NCBI RefSeq assembly: GCF_028009165.1
Contig: NC_079242.1
Span: forward strand, 2,170,001 to 2,234,000
Origin: Akanthomyces muscarius
Lineage: Eukaryota > Ascomycota > Sordariomycetes > Hypocreales > Cordycipitaceae
DNA: 64,000 bases
Direction: 5' to 3'
This document shows, in pieces, positions 23,201 through 33,405 of the stretch; positions within the stretch are counted from its first letter, which is position 1, and each line of letters starts with the position of its first letter. The translations under genes were made by a program, and so were the position numbers. Below the pieces are notes generated by a model. That model was given only the letters and a program-made list of their open reading frames with translations. It was not told where the DNA came from and made no database searches.

Positions 23201-26200
23201 TTGCCGTACCATCCCGTTTACATGGTAAAGTGGTTCCCTTCAAAGTTGCACCGGGCATGGGTGTGTGTTCGCCTGCCATCGCTTTGACACTTTTTTTTCC
23301 TTGGATGTGTGCTAGGTCATGCATGACTGGCATGAGTCCGTGGCACTTCAACTCGAGCGTCAAAAAGTCGACCGGATGGTTGCCGGTCTGAGCGCTACCT
23401 GACAGGCCGGGCATCAGGCGACATGGAGAAGTTGTCATGGCAGAATGCGTCAGGCGACAGCCGAGAAGAGACGGCTAGCTGTTTGAAAACCCATTTATAC
23501 TTTTTCTTGCCTCACCGGAGGAGCTCCGGTAGTTCTACAATGATAACCATGGGCTGTTTAGATATCGTAAACGCACCGTATTTGCAGCCATCAATCTCGC
23601 ATCGGCCTCGGGACGCCAGATGTGCTTCGGGAATGCATTGACGCCACTTGCAGGCAATACTTGCTTTTGACATCTCTTTCCACACCACCACGCATTTTTC
23701 TTTCTCTTTTTCTCCTCTGCCGTAGGTTCAGGTTGAGCTATTCCGTCCAAGAACAAACTTTGTCCATGCAAGCCACCTTTCGTTTCACATCTTCGGGCCC
23801 TCTTGCCTCTACATCTTCCGGCGTGGCGTTTGACGCGTGTTGCGCAAGACAAAGGGAATCCATTTCTCCCGCCAGCCCGCGACGTGGCGGAATAGAGAGG
23901 GTCAGGAAAGGCCCGAGGTGGTGGGTGAGCTTGTTCTTTTTACTTTTTGGTCTTGAGCCCGGTGTGACACGTTGTTTCAACCAAGAACTGGCTGTCGGGC
24001 TGTGCCTCCAAGACAGGGCCGAGAGAGATACTGGCTGTTCATACCAATTTTTTTCCTTTCTTTGCTTTCCAGGTCAACGGGCCTCTCTAAGCGAATTCTT
24101 TCTGACTCTTGAGGTGGCGTGAGAGATGGACAAAAGTGGCCCAGTGAAGCGGCAAGAATTCCCCGACGCGATGCTCACTCCGTCCAAAGGGTTGATTGGA
24201 ATGTGCATGTCTGTCACTTTTAGCTTCACGCCTCCTCTCGATGCTCCGTGTCTCGTTTTGCTCCGGTTTCTCGGCGAGTCCTCCGATGCTGTGCCACTTT
24301 TCTCTTGAATTCTCCTTTTGTCCGTTCTCGGGCCTATTTCTGGGTGAACTCGCTGCTTTCATGTTTCGCGATTGGTGTAAGTGTCTGGCACAGCGGTCTT
24401 AGTCGTGATATAATTACGGGCCGGCTTGTAAATTCCATCTGCGTTTCTTTCTTCTCAAAGAGAAAACAAAACTAGGTTTGATAGATTTTGTTCGGGCTAG
24501 GGCGAAAGAAACAACGAATGATGTGGTTCTTGTCATGCTTTTTTTAAACTTTCAATGGACGCCTCAGCTGCAAGGGACAGCAAAAGGCGGGGGATCTCCA
24601 GCGATAATGCTACCCTGATGAGCCACGCAGACCAGAGCCACGCAGACCACCGTGGTGGTAAAGAGGCTGTGTCGAGATTATTTACTTTTTGTCAAAGAAT
24701 TTTCTTCTGAGAGTGTTGTTGTTGTTTTTGCTGAATCGTGCTCGATGTTAATCATGTAGAGTGGGCAGAGAGGCCTTGTGGTTTTCCTTTTTCAAGCGCT
24801 GTTTTCCCAAAGGCTGGTGGTTTCTGCAGTTTTCTTTTTTCTTTCCTTTTTGCGCCGCAGGTGAGCCGTGACTTGTCTGTTTTATTATCATATTTCTTCT
24901 TTGCTCTTCGTACTCACGCTTACCGGTGCTTCCAGAGTTGTTGCTTTGCTTCTGGGCTGTGAAACTCTTTTTTCCAAAGCTGCGCAGTTTTCACTTGTAC
25001 CAGACGTGTCGTCTCTCTTTGAGGGCTTTTCTTGTCAAGCATGTGCGCGTTACATGAATATACCGAACACTATGTACATGGCAAAGTGCCCACAGAGTCG
25101 AAAAGAAAAACTCAAAACGCGATGGCGTTTACGAAACATGTGTTCGTGCCTGTTTTAGGCCTTGCTGGAGGGAGGGTGCCCTTAGCAAAGTGCCATCTCA
25201 AGTTCCCGTCGCGAGTCCATCAGCTCGTGTCCCTTGACTTCAGTGTGTCGGTGGTTTTAACTTTGGTGTGTGCTTCCCAGCAAGCGATCGACGTTTCATG
25301 ATGCGCGCCAAACAAGAAAGGGCTTGAGCGTCCCTCTCCCCAGCAACTTGAGGCTCAGCCGAGGATGCAGTTCACGAATGCCATTGCTGCTAAATCCGCT
25401 GAGAAACAAGGTTTTACCCCGCCACACAGAATACGTGAGTTGGTGTGTCTAGACGCGGGATCTTCGGCTTTTCTTCCTCCGCATTCACGCCAGAGTTGCA
25501 ATTAATTGTACGGACTGTATGGATACAGCCATCCTGTTTTGCACACAAATCCCTCGACGACCTCTGGGCATGACAATGGTTGAAATGGCATTCCAGCTCA
25601 GCTCCCTTTTATCGGGAGGTCGGGATATCGATGAGGGCAGAGGCGGGACGGGTGGGACCAAGTTCAGAGCTCCTGCGCCTTTTTGTTCTTTTAGCGAGAG
25701 CATTCGTATCGCACTAGCAGTGGGAAGTCTAAAAATTGGCCCAAGAAGGCAAGCGAGAGCTGGCTGAACTTAAAAGTTTGCGACCTCGTCATGATGCCAT
25801 GTAGGGTAGGCCACCACGTTTGGGCGCAAGGCTTAAAAGAGTCCCGGTATTGATGACAAGGCATACGAAACAATGGAGTAGGGGCATGGAGAATGAAAGT
25901 CAAGTCATCAATGAGGTAGCAACCCCAATTGCGAGTAAGTCGAGCGCAAGTATTGCATTGTACACTCATCAGGTAGTGTCGAACTCGATGTTGACGACAA
26001 TGATATTTCCTTACAGAGATAGATTCTCTCCCTTTATTGGTTGCTAGATTATGCCACACAGTGGATGGCTCATCAGTTATTTCAAATGCCAAAGCTTGGC
26101 TAGTAGCCACACCAGCAGAAAGCAGCGATGACGTCTCCGAAGAGTCAGCGTGCCACCTACGAGCTTTCTCACCTGTCCTCTACCCACCAAGGGTACCGTA

Positions 26201-26877
26201 GGACAATTGATTCACCATTATCTGCAATGAAAAGAGGGCAATGGAAGCTGGAGAAGTTAGCAGGACTGTCGGGGCCTTGCCGAGCCTCCAAAGCCACAGA
26301 GAAGAAAGTGTCTAATGCGAGCGGCACATAATGTGAGCGATATCTAACTTAATGCCTAATAATACCATAAAAACCACACTCAAGTAATCATATGGCGTGG
26401 TGCAACACTCCTGTGCGCCACCACTGTCCATATTGATACTCGTGTTCCAGAGCTCATTAACCATTCGAGAGTGAGCAGGACATTGTGCGTCGTGATGCTG
26501 CTGGGAAGCAGCAAATATCATCTTATCGGCCTCGTTACGTGTGAAACTCCTTAAGGCAGATTTGAAAAGTCATGCCAGCAGGATATTAGCAAAGCGTATA
26601 CTGCACAGAGGTCCCTCTCCTTACTGGCCTTACACTGGCAACAACGCCAGCTTGAACAAAACTAGCGTGACAAAGATAATCGGCAGAAAATTCGGAAATA
26701 CTAGAATATATTGTTCTAGTTGAGGCTGGAAAAGCAGTCTAAGGGGTTAATCATGAGTTTCTCAACATGACATCTATTGTCTACTAGACTGACATGCTCC
26801 TTCATCAGCTCTTCACTGAGTCTTGAGTCCTCCGAGACCAGCACTATGTCGAAGAGCTGCGTCCAGTCGCGGCCGTT

Positions 26878-27981
26878 TCAAAGCCGACCCTTTCTGCCGT
26901 CTTCCGCAATCTTCAGCACGGGCCGGAGATTGTTCACACGCGTCCAGAGGTCCGGCACGCCCAGCGCGGCGCTCCTGTCCTCCTCCCTCTGGAACCACTC
27001 CCGCGCCGACTTGACGCGCTGGGGGTGAATCTCGTCGAGCAGGGCGAGGTCGCGCCGGACGACGCCCTGGTTGGCGCCCGAGCGCTTCCACATGTTCCAG
27101 AAGCCGGTGAAGTTGTCGCGGATCGTCATGGTCGCGGGGTCGTCCGGCGCCGCGTTGTAGCCCGCGGTCGAGGTCCCCTGGCCGAGCGGCCCGCCGGCCC
27201 AGTAGTCCGCGAGGTCGGTGTCGATGTAGCGCGCAGGGTGGCCAGTCACCTGCTCAAAGGCGCGCGCGAGCTCGTCGTAGGAAATGAGGTCAATGGCAAC
27301 TTCGAGGTCCATGCCGTTGGCGCGCTCTTGGTGGTCAAAGAGCCACCGGACATAGTGCTCGCAGTCGTCGAGGTTGACGTGGGCGACGGCGCCGTGACCG
27401 AGCGGCACACGCCAGGTGACGACGCCGTCTTCCACAGTAGGAGACATGGGCGTGTGCGCCCCTACGGCCATGGATATATACGGCCCTGTGGTAAAGAGCG
27501 CAGCGCCCATCTTGTCCCTGTTCTCTGGAGCCTTATTTTGCTGTAGAATCCATCCTCCGACTCGGCCTTTGCCGTCGTAATGGCCGCAGCGCAGCGCCGG
27601 ATCGTAGCCACCCTTTTTATAGACGAAATCGAGGTTTCCGTAGACGAAGAATTTGATGCCCTCTTCAAGGGCCAGCTCGTAGGATCGCATCGCCCAGAAC
27701 ATCTCCGTCTTTTCTCCGGCATTGAAACCGTCAATATTTATGAATGCGTAGGTGGCGCCGTGCAGTCCTTGTCGCAAGTCATCCTCGTTTGCAAATGTGC
27801 CCTCAACAGCTGTGACGTTGGGAAGCTGGAGAAGTTCTTGGGAGCGGCCTGATGTTGCATCGCGGGTCAGGAAGCGGACGGCGTATGCACCGTCCTTGAC
27901 AAGGCCTCGGATCACAGGGATCCCTTGCGCTCCGGTTCCGCCGATGACAAACACCAGAGGAATATCTGAAGATGGCGACAT
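26878..27981 (-). CDS. NmrA-like NAD(P)-binding family protein
   Basis: Single exon, 367 residues. The Rossmann glycine motif GGTGAQG is at residues 14-20, right after a beta-strand (LVFVIGG), and is followed by the RFLTRD and GTFAN segments typical of the NmrA-like / atypical short-chain dehydrogenase family. The usual SDR catalytic YxxxK is not evident, as in NmrA itself, where the fold senses NAD(P) rather than reducing a substrate. In fungi the family includes nitrogen-metabolite regulators, isoflavone-reductase-like enzymes and redox sensors. The gene stands alone with no biosynthetic neighbours, so its substrate or partner is unknown. The start at 27981 gives the strand and glycine motif their normal spacing from the N-terminus. 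Confidence 0.87.
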   Translation of the reverse strand: MSPSSDIPLVFVIGGTGAQGIPVIRGLVKDGAYAVRFLTRDATSGRSQELLQLPNVTAVEGTFANEDDLRQGLHGATYAFINIDGFNAGEKTEMFWAMRSYELALEEGIKFFVYGNLDFVYKKGGYDPALRCGHYDGKGRVGGWILQQNKAPENRDKMGAALFTTGPYISMAVGAHTPMSPTVEDGVVTWRVPLGHGAVAHVNLDDCEHYVRWLFDHQERANGMDLEVAIDLISYDELARAFEQVTGHPARYIDTDLADYWAGGPLGQGTSTAGYNAAPDDPATMTIRDNFTGFWNMWKRSGANQGVVRRDLALLDEIHPQRVKSAREWFQREEDRSAALGVPDLWTRVNNLRPVLKIAEDGRKGRL

Positions 27982-29052
27982 TTCGTTAAGGTGTAGAGAG
28001 CTCTCTCAGTGGTGCTGTTGTTTTCTGTGCTGGACTTTGAGGATGATGATATTCACAGAACCCGGACACAGCCGCCGTTATATATAAGACATCAAGATTC
28101 GAGTAATGGGTGAGTCTTCTCAAGCTTACCAATCTACCGACAACGTGAGGAGCAAACCGGGCGTACTTTGCCCCCCAGTCGCACGTAGGGACCGTCGTGA
28201 ATTGTATGTATTTGACAAAAAAGATTAGTATACAATACCCCCGTGCACCCAACGCCGAGCCACGAGGTGCGACAGGCTGCCGGAAGTGACAGTCTGCAGC
28301 TAGATCACTAATGCGCGTCTGGTAAGATAGAACGATGGCATTCTCTCAGATAGGTTGATGTGAACCCTAGTTGCTTTTTTGTCCTAGCCTAGTCCAGCTG
28401 GGAACTGAGCCAACTGATGTTTCCTACATTTCCGCCACAGCCACTTGCAGCCGTCGGAGTGGAAGATTAGGTGTTGCAACGGAACTGGATTTCAGGGACA
28501 TGATCAGTAATATTAAAACAAATCGGTGGAGGTCCTGAAATAGAAGAAGAACTGCGAATGGCCCGCCATGTCGAAGTGGGCTTTGGCGGTTACATGATTT
28601 ATTAGCGAATGTCCGCATAACCCCGCATCGGGATAATATGCATTTGTCTGCGGCGGCGGGAAAAACGCTGTAGGGTCTTGCAGCATTTGTCTATAATATA
28701 ACTTTGGCTTATGAAAGGAATTTTGCGTCCAATCACCTTATTTGTTGTCGTTGAGAAACTAACAAGGGCATTACTTGGCATGTAAATTGCCGTTGTAAAC
28801 TCCTCGTCGGACAATGATTACACTATACAAAAACCAGTTCCGAAGCTTGTACCCATACACTTCATCTCAAATGCTACACTCTCTCCCTACGAACGTTTTC
28901 ACTCCTTCACTTCGGCAGCAGCGCGAACATGTTCTTTGTTATAGTAAGGTATTATTGAACGTTATTCATTAACTTTTCTAGGGCCACTCGTTGACCCTAG
29001 CACCTCCTCTGGGAACTCTCAGGATATATATATACATGGCTCAGCGAACAAC
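27982..29052. other. Non-coding region between NmrA-like gene and cysteine-rich gene
   Basis: 1.07 kb holding the NmrA-like promoter and the 3' flank of the small secreted-protein gene. No coding frame is supported. Confidence 0.5.
28078..28087. promoter_or_regulatory. TATA element of the NmrA-like gene
   Basis: TTATATATAA palindrome about 97 bp upstream of the minus-strand start codon at 27981, a normal distance for a fungal TATA box with a short leader. Confidence 0.5.
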
Positions 29053-29547
29053 CTAAGCAGAGGTCTCCTCGGCGGGATCGCGGCAGCGGTCGGCAGCGCA
29101 GATGAGGCCGTCGCAGCAAGCACCGGGCGATGGGCCGCCGGCGATGTAGCAGACGGCATTCTTGGCCAGGCAGGTGGGCTCAGGAGTGGGAGTAGGCTTG
29201 ACTTCCTCCTCGGCGGGATCGCGGCAGCGGTCGGCAGCGCAGATCAGACCCTCGCAGCAGGCGCCGGGTGGCAGGCCACCGGCGACGTAGCAAACAGCAT
29301 ACTTGGCCAGGCAGGTAGGCTCAGCGACGGCGGTCGTGGTGGGCTTGGGCTTGATGGTCTCCTCGGCGGGGTCGCGGCAGCGGTCGGCGGCGCAGATGAG
29401 ACCGTCGCAGCAGACACCGGGCGACGGGCCGCCGGCGACGTAGCAAACAGCGTTCTTGGCCAGGCAAGTATCGCGCATGTCGATGGCAGCAGCAGCAGCA
29501 GTGCCAGTGAAGGCGGCGAGGGTGGCGAAGACAGTGGTGAACTTCAT
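29053..29547 (-). CDS. Secreted protein with three tandem six-cysteine (knottin-like) modules
   Basis: Single exon, 164 residues. Residues 1-20 form a signal peptide (basic start, hydrophobic core, poly-Ala end). The mature part is three near-identical modules with cysteines at 28, 35, 46, 47, 52, 57; 79, 86, 97, 98, 103, 108; and 126, 133, 144, 145, 150, 155. Every module reads C-x6-C-x10-CC-x4-C-x4-C, the order C-C-CC-C-C typical of inhibitor cystine knots, and ends in RDPAEE. The linkers are Pro/Thr/Lys-rich and flexible (KPKPTTT, KPTPTPEP). There are no cysteines outside the modules, so each should fold alone with three disulfides. Knottin folds serve as enzyme inhibitors, antimicrobial peptides, effectors or toxins; the sequence does not say which. 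A TATA-like element lies about 114 bp upstream. Secretion and the cystine pattern are well supported, the function is unknown. Confidence 0.88.
   Translation of the reverse strand: MKFTTVFATLAAFTGTAAAAAIDMRDTCLAKNAVCYVAGGPSPGVCCDGLICAADRCRDPAEETIKPKPTTTAVAEPTCLAKYAVCYVAGGLPPGACCEGLICAADRCRDPAEEEVKPTPTPEPTCLAKNAVCYIAGGPSPGACCDGLICAADRCRDPAEETSA
29065..29172 (-). repeat. Module 3 of the cysteine-rich protein (residues 126-161)
   Basis: 108-bp unit, closest to module 1 (GPSPG and CCDG shared), with CYIAGG in place of CYVAGG. Confidence 0.85.
29206..29313 (-). repeat. Module 2 of the cysteine-rich protein (residues 79-114)
   Basis: 108-bp unit. It differs from modules 1 and 3 at a handful of codons (LAKYAV for LAKNAV, GLPPGA for GPSPGV/A, CCEG for CCDG). 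Confidence 0.85.
29359..29466 (-). repeat. Module 1 of the cysteine-rich protein (residues 28-63)
   Basis: 108-bp DNA unit coding a 36-residue six-cysteine module. It is closely similar to the units at 29206-29313 and 29065-29172, and only a few codons differ. Confidence 0.85.
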
Positions 29548-29660
29548 TGTGGCGGCTGAAAGGGTGTTTGACTGAGGTTGTAGTTGTGGAAAGAGTTGGT
29601 TGGAGGAAGAGTGTGAGGGTTGAAGATGAGATGACGAGATTGGTCGAGGGGATACGGAGG

Positions 29661-29670
29661 TATACTTATA
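29661..29670 (-). promoter_or_regulatory. TATA-like element of the cysteine-rich gene
   Basis: TATAAGTATA on the minus strand, about 114 bp upstream of the start codon at 29547. Confidence 0.5.
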
Positions 29671-31132
29671 CCTCGAGATCGTCAGGAGAGAGCTGCGCTA
29701 AAACATGCACAAAGCGTTTTCTGCATTGCCCTTCGTATGAGTCTGGACATGGTTGAATCTGCCAGGGCTGTCGGCAACCTTCACCGTTAGCGATGGCCCG
29801 CAGCTTGTTCCACCGAGGGACGTCATGACGGAGATGTAGCGGCCGGGCGATGCGGTCCTTGCGGGTCTCACGTTCCGCTTGTCCTGACAACAGGGTCTTT
29901 TACAACTGAGGGCTACGAAGTGTTTTCGCAGATGCACCGGCCGAACTAGCCCAGACGGGAAAACAAAAGCGAGCCACCTACTGCAGCTGTTGATGTTGTC
30001 TCGTTGGCGAGGCTAAGGCTTCTGCTTACTTGCAGACAACTGACTTTTCTAGCATAATGGGCAAACTTTGATCAATGATGCGTCAAGGCCACAAACGAGA
30101 AGACGACAGTGGAGCAATGCGGTGATGGGAATAGCACGAGCTGCCGGACTATCGTGTGTGGGTGGCAGTGGCGTCCGGAGCCGCAGTGGTGGGCTTGGCT
30201 TTCGCGCTCAGTCTCTGAATACAGCCATGGTCTGCGGGCAGCACGGATTCGTCTCAATCTATTGCCTTGCAGCGGGCCAGTTTGGCACCGCAATGACGTC
30301 TCGCCAGTCAGTCGCAGCAAGTTGTGGCGGGGAGACCCCGATGTACCGCGGCGATGCTGGGGGCCGCGGCGGCTCCGTACAAACTAATTTTAGGACTACG
30401 TTACTGACAAGCGATCCAGAAAAGCTGCTAAATGAAAAATACGAGCGAGAACCCCATCAGAGCCACAATGACGTCAAGCTAATTGGCGTTTTGCAGAGAG
30501 ACTGAAATTTCTCCCTGCAGCTCAGATACTGTAAGACCTCTGGAAACAATGTCAATCGCAAGGAGAAGACTTTGAACCTTTCTACAGTCAAGTAACGAAT
30601 GAAGGCACAGTCGAATCGAAATTGGCGGGAGCGAGGCGCCTAAACATTGCTTCTGGCGATGCATCACCACAAGTAACATTGGACTGCCGGCGCTAGGCTC
30701 AAGATGTCCTACGCTGACCTTTGATGGGGACAGCTGCGAGATTCGTGCAATGAAACGGAAAATTAATCAAAGGGTTACGAGCAAGAGACTGATAGTTTGA
30801 CCAGCCCTGTGAGACCCGCCGTGTCCGTAGTTTCCTTGATTTTGGAGTTGATGTAAAGCATCGATGGGGTTAGAAAGTGCTAGTGCAGTCTTGGCGCAGG
30901 TGGGAGAAAACGCTGTCCCTGAATAAGTTCATGGTAACTCTGCCAGGTGGCTTACCTTGACAAACGTTGTTCCTGTCGGAGAAGCGGTTGTGAAGTTTAT
31001 AATTTTGGCAAAGTGCTGTTCTACTGGTACGACAAGCCCAGAGATTGGTTGCAAGTTTCAACTTGGCAGACGCATAGTTTGCGCAGCATTTGCTACTACT
31101 TGCGAGTAGCGGGATGCTTGTATGCTGTAAAT

Positions 31133-31180
31133 GGATGATACAAAGTTGGCCTGAGAGTCTTGGCCAACTTTGTATCATCC
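31133..31180. repeat. Perfect 19-bp inverted repeat, 10-nt loop
   Basis: Arm GGATGATACAAAGTTGGCC at 31133-31151 is exactly complementary to 31162-31180, with the loop TGAGAGTCTT between. The stem would be very stable as RNA or as a cruciform. Confidence 0.9.
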
Positions 31181-31380
31181 GTCCGCGGGTGGTCGGATTC
31201 TGGGTCGAACGGCTCAACAGAGAGCCGCGTGTTTCCGACGTTCTGCGTGCCACGATCCTCTATCCTACAGTCACTTGCGTCCTTTTTACAGGTTGCGTCT
31301 GTTTAAAAGCAATGGGGAATTTTCAAGACCTTCAGGTGAGACAAGCATCGTGAGAATATACATGTGAGCGGCGTTTGCTG

Positions 31381-31424
31381 CTGCGTCTTGTCTAGGGGTC
31401 AGCCGCTGACGCCACAAGACGCAG
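31381..31424. repeat. 11-bp inverted repeat with nested 5-bp palindrome
   Basis: Arm CTGCGTCTTGT at 31381-31391 is exactly complementary to 31414-31424. The spacer holds a second palindrome, GTCAG-CCG-CTGAC. Confidence 0.85.
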
Positions 31425-32236
31425 TCGTGAAAGTGTGAGGCTCCAGATCACGCCTTCTTAGAGTCTTGTCGTAACTGTGCATCAGCTTGCCTCTGAATTT
31501 GAAGCTCTTTTACTTCTGAGCCGGACTGCGATCTTGCTGCGCAGCACTCGGGGCCTGCCCTACGTCAGCAGTCCCCAAGGCGGAGAGGCGTTGGCGTTGT
31601 TCCTTGAGCGCAAGCAAGACGTGGTGTAGTCTTTTGACAAGACAAAATAGCCTGGGAAGAGTATCTTGGTTGAAACCTGCTGGGTTTTCTTTTTGCGTTC
31701 TGTTTTATCTTGCGTGCAGGCAGCCTGCTGTCCAAGAGGAGCCCAAGCGCACGCTCGACGTACTCTGAAAGCAGCAGCATTTTTTTTTGACATTTCTTAT
31801 GCGTTTCTTCTTTGCCTTGCTCTTCTCGATTCATCTTACTTTTTTTTCGCCGTTTAGCTCACGAGGATCCAGCTGTTCTACGCAGCTGTCTAGGCGCTCA
31901 CTGCAATCCGTGTTTTTAGTCTCTTTTGAGACGCCGTGTCGTACGCTGCCAGTTGGTCTGACGGCAGTACATGACAGGGAGAATAATAAAGCAAATGAAG
32001 ATAGACATGATGAAAACCAACTTTTATATGCACCGAGCCTCAAAATAAAAAAAAGTGGAGAGATTTGACAACGTGGGGGCTTCCCGATGCGAGAGCTGTT
32101 GAGTGCTAAAATCGGCCGTCACAAGCTCAGGGCAAGGGGCTTCACAAGGTCAGCCGATTCTTTTCAGACCATCGTCTTCTGTCTCCCATCACCACACTCG
32201 TTTCCCCACGGCCTCCCGCAACGCACAGTCGTCACC

Positions 32237-33405
32237 ATGTCGATCCGCATGCCCCTCGGACGCCTGACCGGCCGTCTGGCGCAGCAGCCCCGACCGGCCG
32301 CCGGCGGTATTTCAACAGCGTCGCGCCCTGCCGTCCTCCCTCGAATCCTTCGACGACAGCAGCAGCGCTCATACTCGTCCGAGCCCCCCCGCGCGAATAA
32401 CCCGAACAAGGTCAAGTTCTGGCCGTTCTTTGCCATCATTGGTCTTGGCTCGGCTGGCTACGTCGCCCTGGCGAACCGTCGCAAGGGTAAGTCTTGACAA
32501 GGCGCAGTGCTGCATTCATTTTTCTTCTTTCAAAACGCCACCTGTACCTCCCGTTCCGATCCCTGCATCCACGAAATTACAATGAAGCTTCTTCGACATC
32601 TTCAAAGACATTGGAAGCTTCACAAGCTTACTTTGTTGAGGCGTTCAATTGGCCGTAATCATCTGCAGCTCCGCAGCGGCTTCACCATGGCTTCCAAGCT
32701 TCCCTGGCTAACACGAGCTCGACATCCACAGGCACCGCTCCCGTCCCCGGTGGCTCGCAGCCCAACACCCCCAGCGCCGCCCAAATCGCCGGCCCCGTCT
32801 TCTCGCCCAAGGATGTCACCGTCGTCTTCGTTCTCGGCGGCCCTGGCGCCGGCAAGGGCACCCAGTGCGCCAAGCTCGTCGAGCAGCACGGCTTCACGCA
32901 TCTCTCCGCCGGCGACCTCCTCCGCGCCGAGCAGGACCGTCCCGGCTCGCAGTTTGGCGACCTTATCCGCGACTACATCAAGAACGGCCTGATTGTGCCC
33001 ATGGAGGTGACGGTCAAGCTGCTCGAGAACGCCATGACGGACGCGCTCGCGAAAAAGGGCACCAGGGAGGGCCGCTTCCTCATCGACGGCTTCCCGCGCA
33101 AGCTCGACCAGGCCTACAAGTTCGAGGACACGGTCTGCCCCGCCAAGCTCGTCCTCTTCTTTGACTGCCCGGAAAAGGTCATGGAGGAGCGCCTGCTCGA
33201 GCGCGGCAAGACCAGCGGCCGCGCCGACGACAACGCCGAGAGCATCCGCAAGCGCTTCCGCACCTTTATCGAGACGAGCATGCCCGTCGTCGACTACTAC
33301 GAGAAGCAGGGCAAGGTCGTCAAGGTCGAGGCCGTCACCACCGCCGACAAGGTCTTTGCCGAGACCCAGAAGCGCCTCCGCGAGAGGCTCGGTGCCGACT
33401 TTTAG
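32237..33405 (+). CDS. URA6: UMP/CMP (uridylate) kinase with membrane-anchor N-terminus
   Basis: Two exons, 32237-32486 and 32732-33405, joined by GTAAGT...CAG (245-nt intron) with a shared Gly codon; 307 residues. The kinase domain starts near residue 112 with the P-loop GGPGAGKGT (119-127), then the NMP-binding segment AGDLLRAEQ, the DGFPRKLDQA motif and the lid region ERGKTSGRADDN, so it phosphorylates UMP/CMP with ATP in pyrimidine nucleotide synthesis. Exon 1 encodes an Arg/Ser/Ala-rich, acid-free stretch like a mitochondrial presequence, and then a hydrophobic segment at residues 61-79 (FWPFFAIIGLGSAGYVALA). Yeast Ura6 lacks this; similar extensions are, to my recollection, found in other filamentous fungi. 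The protein is probably anchored in a mitochondrial membrane. If the intron is retained, exon 1 alone encodes an 86-residue protein. Confidence 0.88.

Larger units (their letters stand above)
12871..26877. other. 14-kb non-coding desert upstream of MSN2
   Basis: Both strands carry only short, mutually overlapping frames (the longest are 279 and 189 codons, on the plus strand). They have Arg/Pro/Ser-rich composition unlike real proteins here, no recognisable domains and no consistent exon chain. Top-strand pyrimidine-rich blocks stand out at about 14.1-14.7 kb and 22.9-25.3 kb. I found no transposase, reverse transcriptase, tRNA or 5S RNA by eye. The content therefore looks like regulatory or untranslated-transcript DNA, or old degraded sequence. 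Confidence 0.5.
29548..32236. other. 2.7-kb non-coding region with hairpins
   Basis: Contains the promoters of the cysteine-rich gene (minus) and of URA6 (plus). The longest frame (30068-30505, plus, 145 codons) has no recognisable features. Two strong inverted repeats lie at 31133-31180 and 31381-31424. No transposase is visible. Confidence 0.5.

Noticed and set aside
30068..30505. 145-codon frame near the hairpins
   Set aside because: No features, no relation to neighbouring genes, and overlapped by frames on the other strand.
31133..31424. Hairpins read as bacterial-type rho-independent terminators
   Set aside because: No such termination in nuclear genes, and no coding gene ends here.
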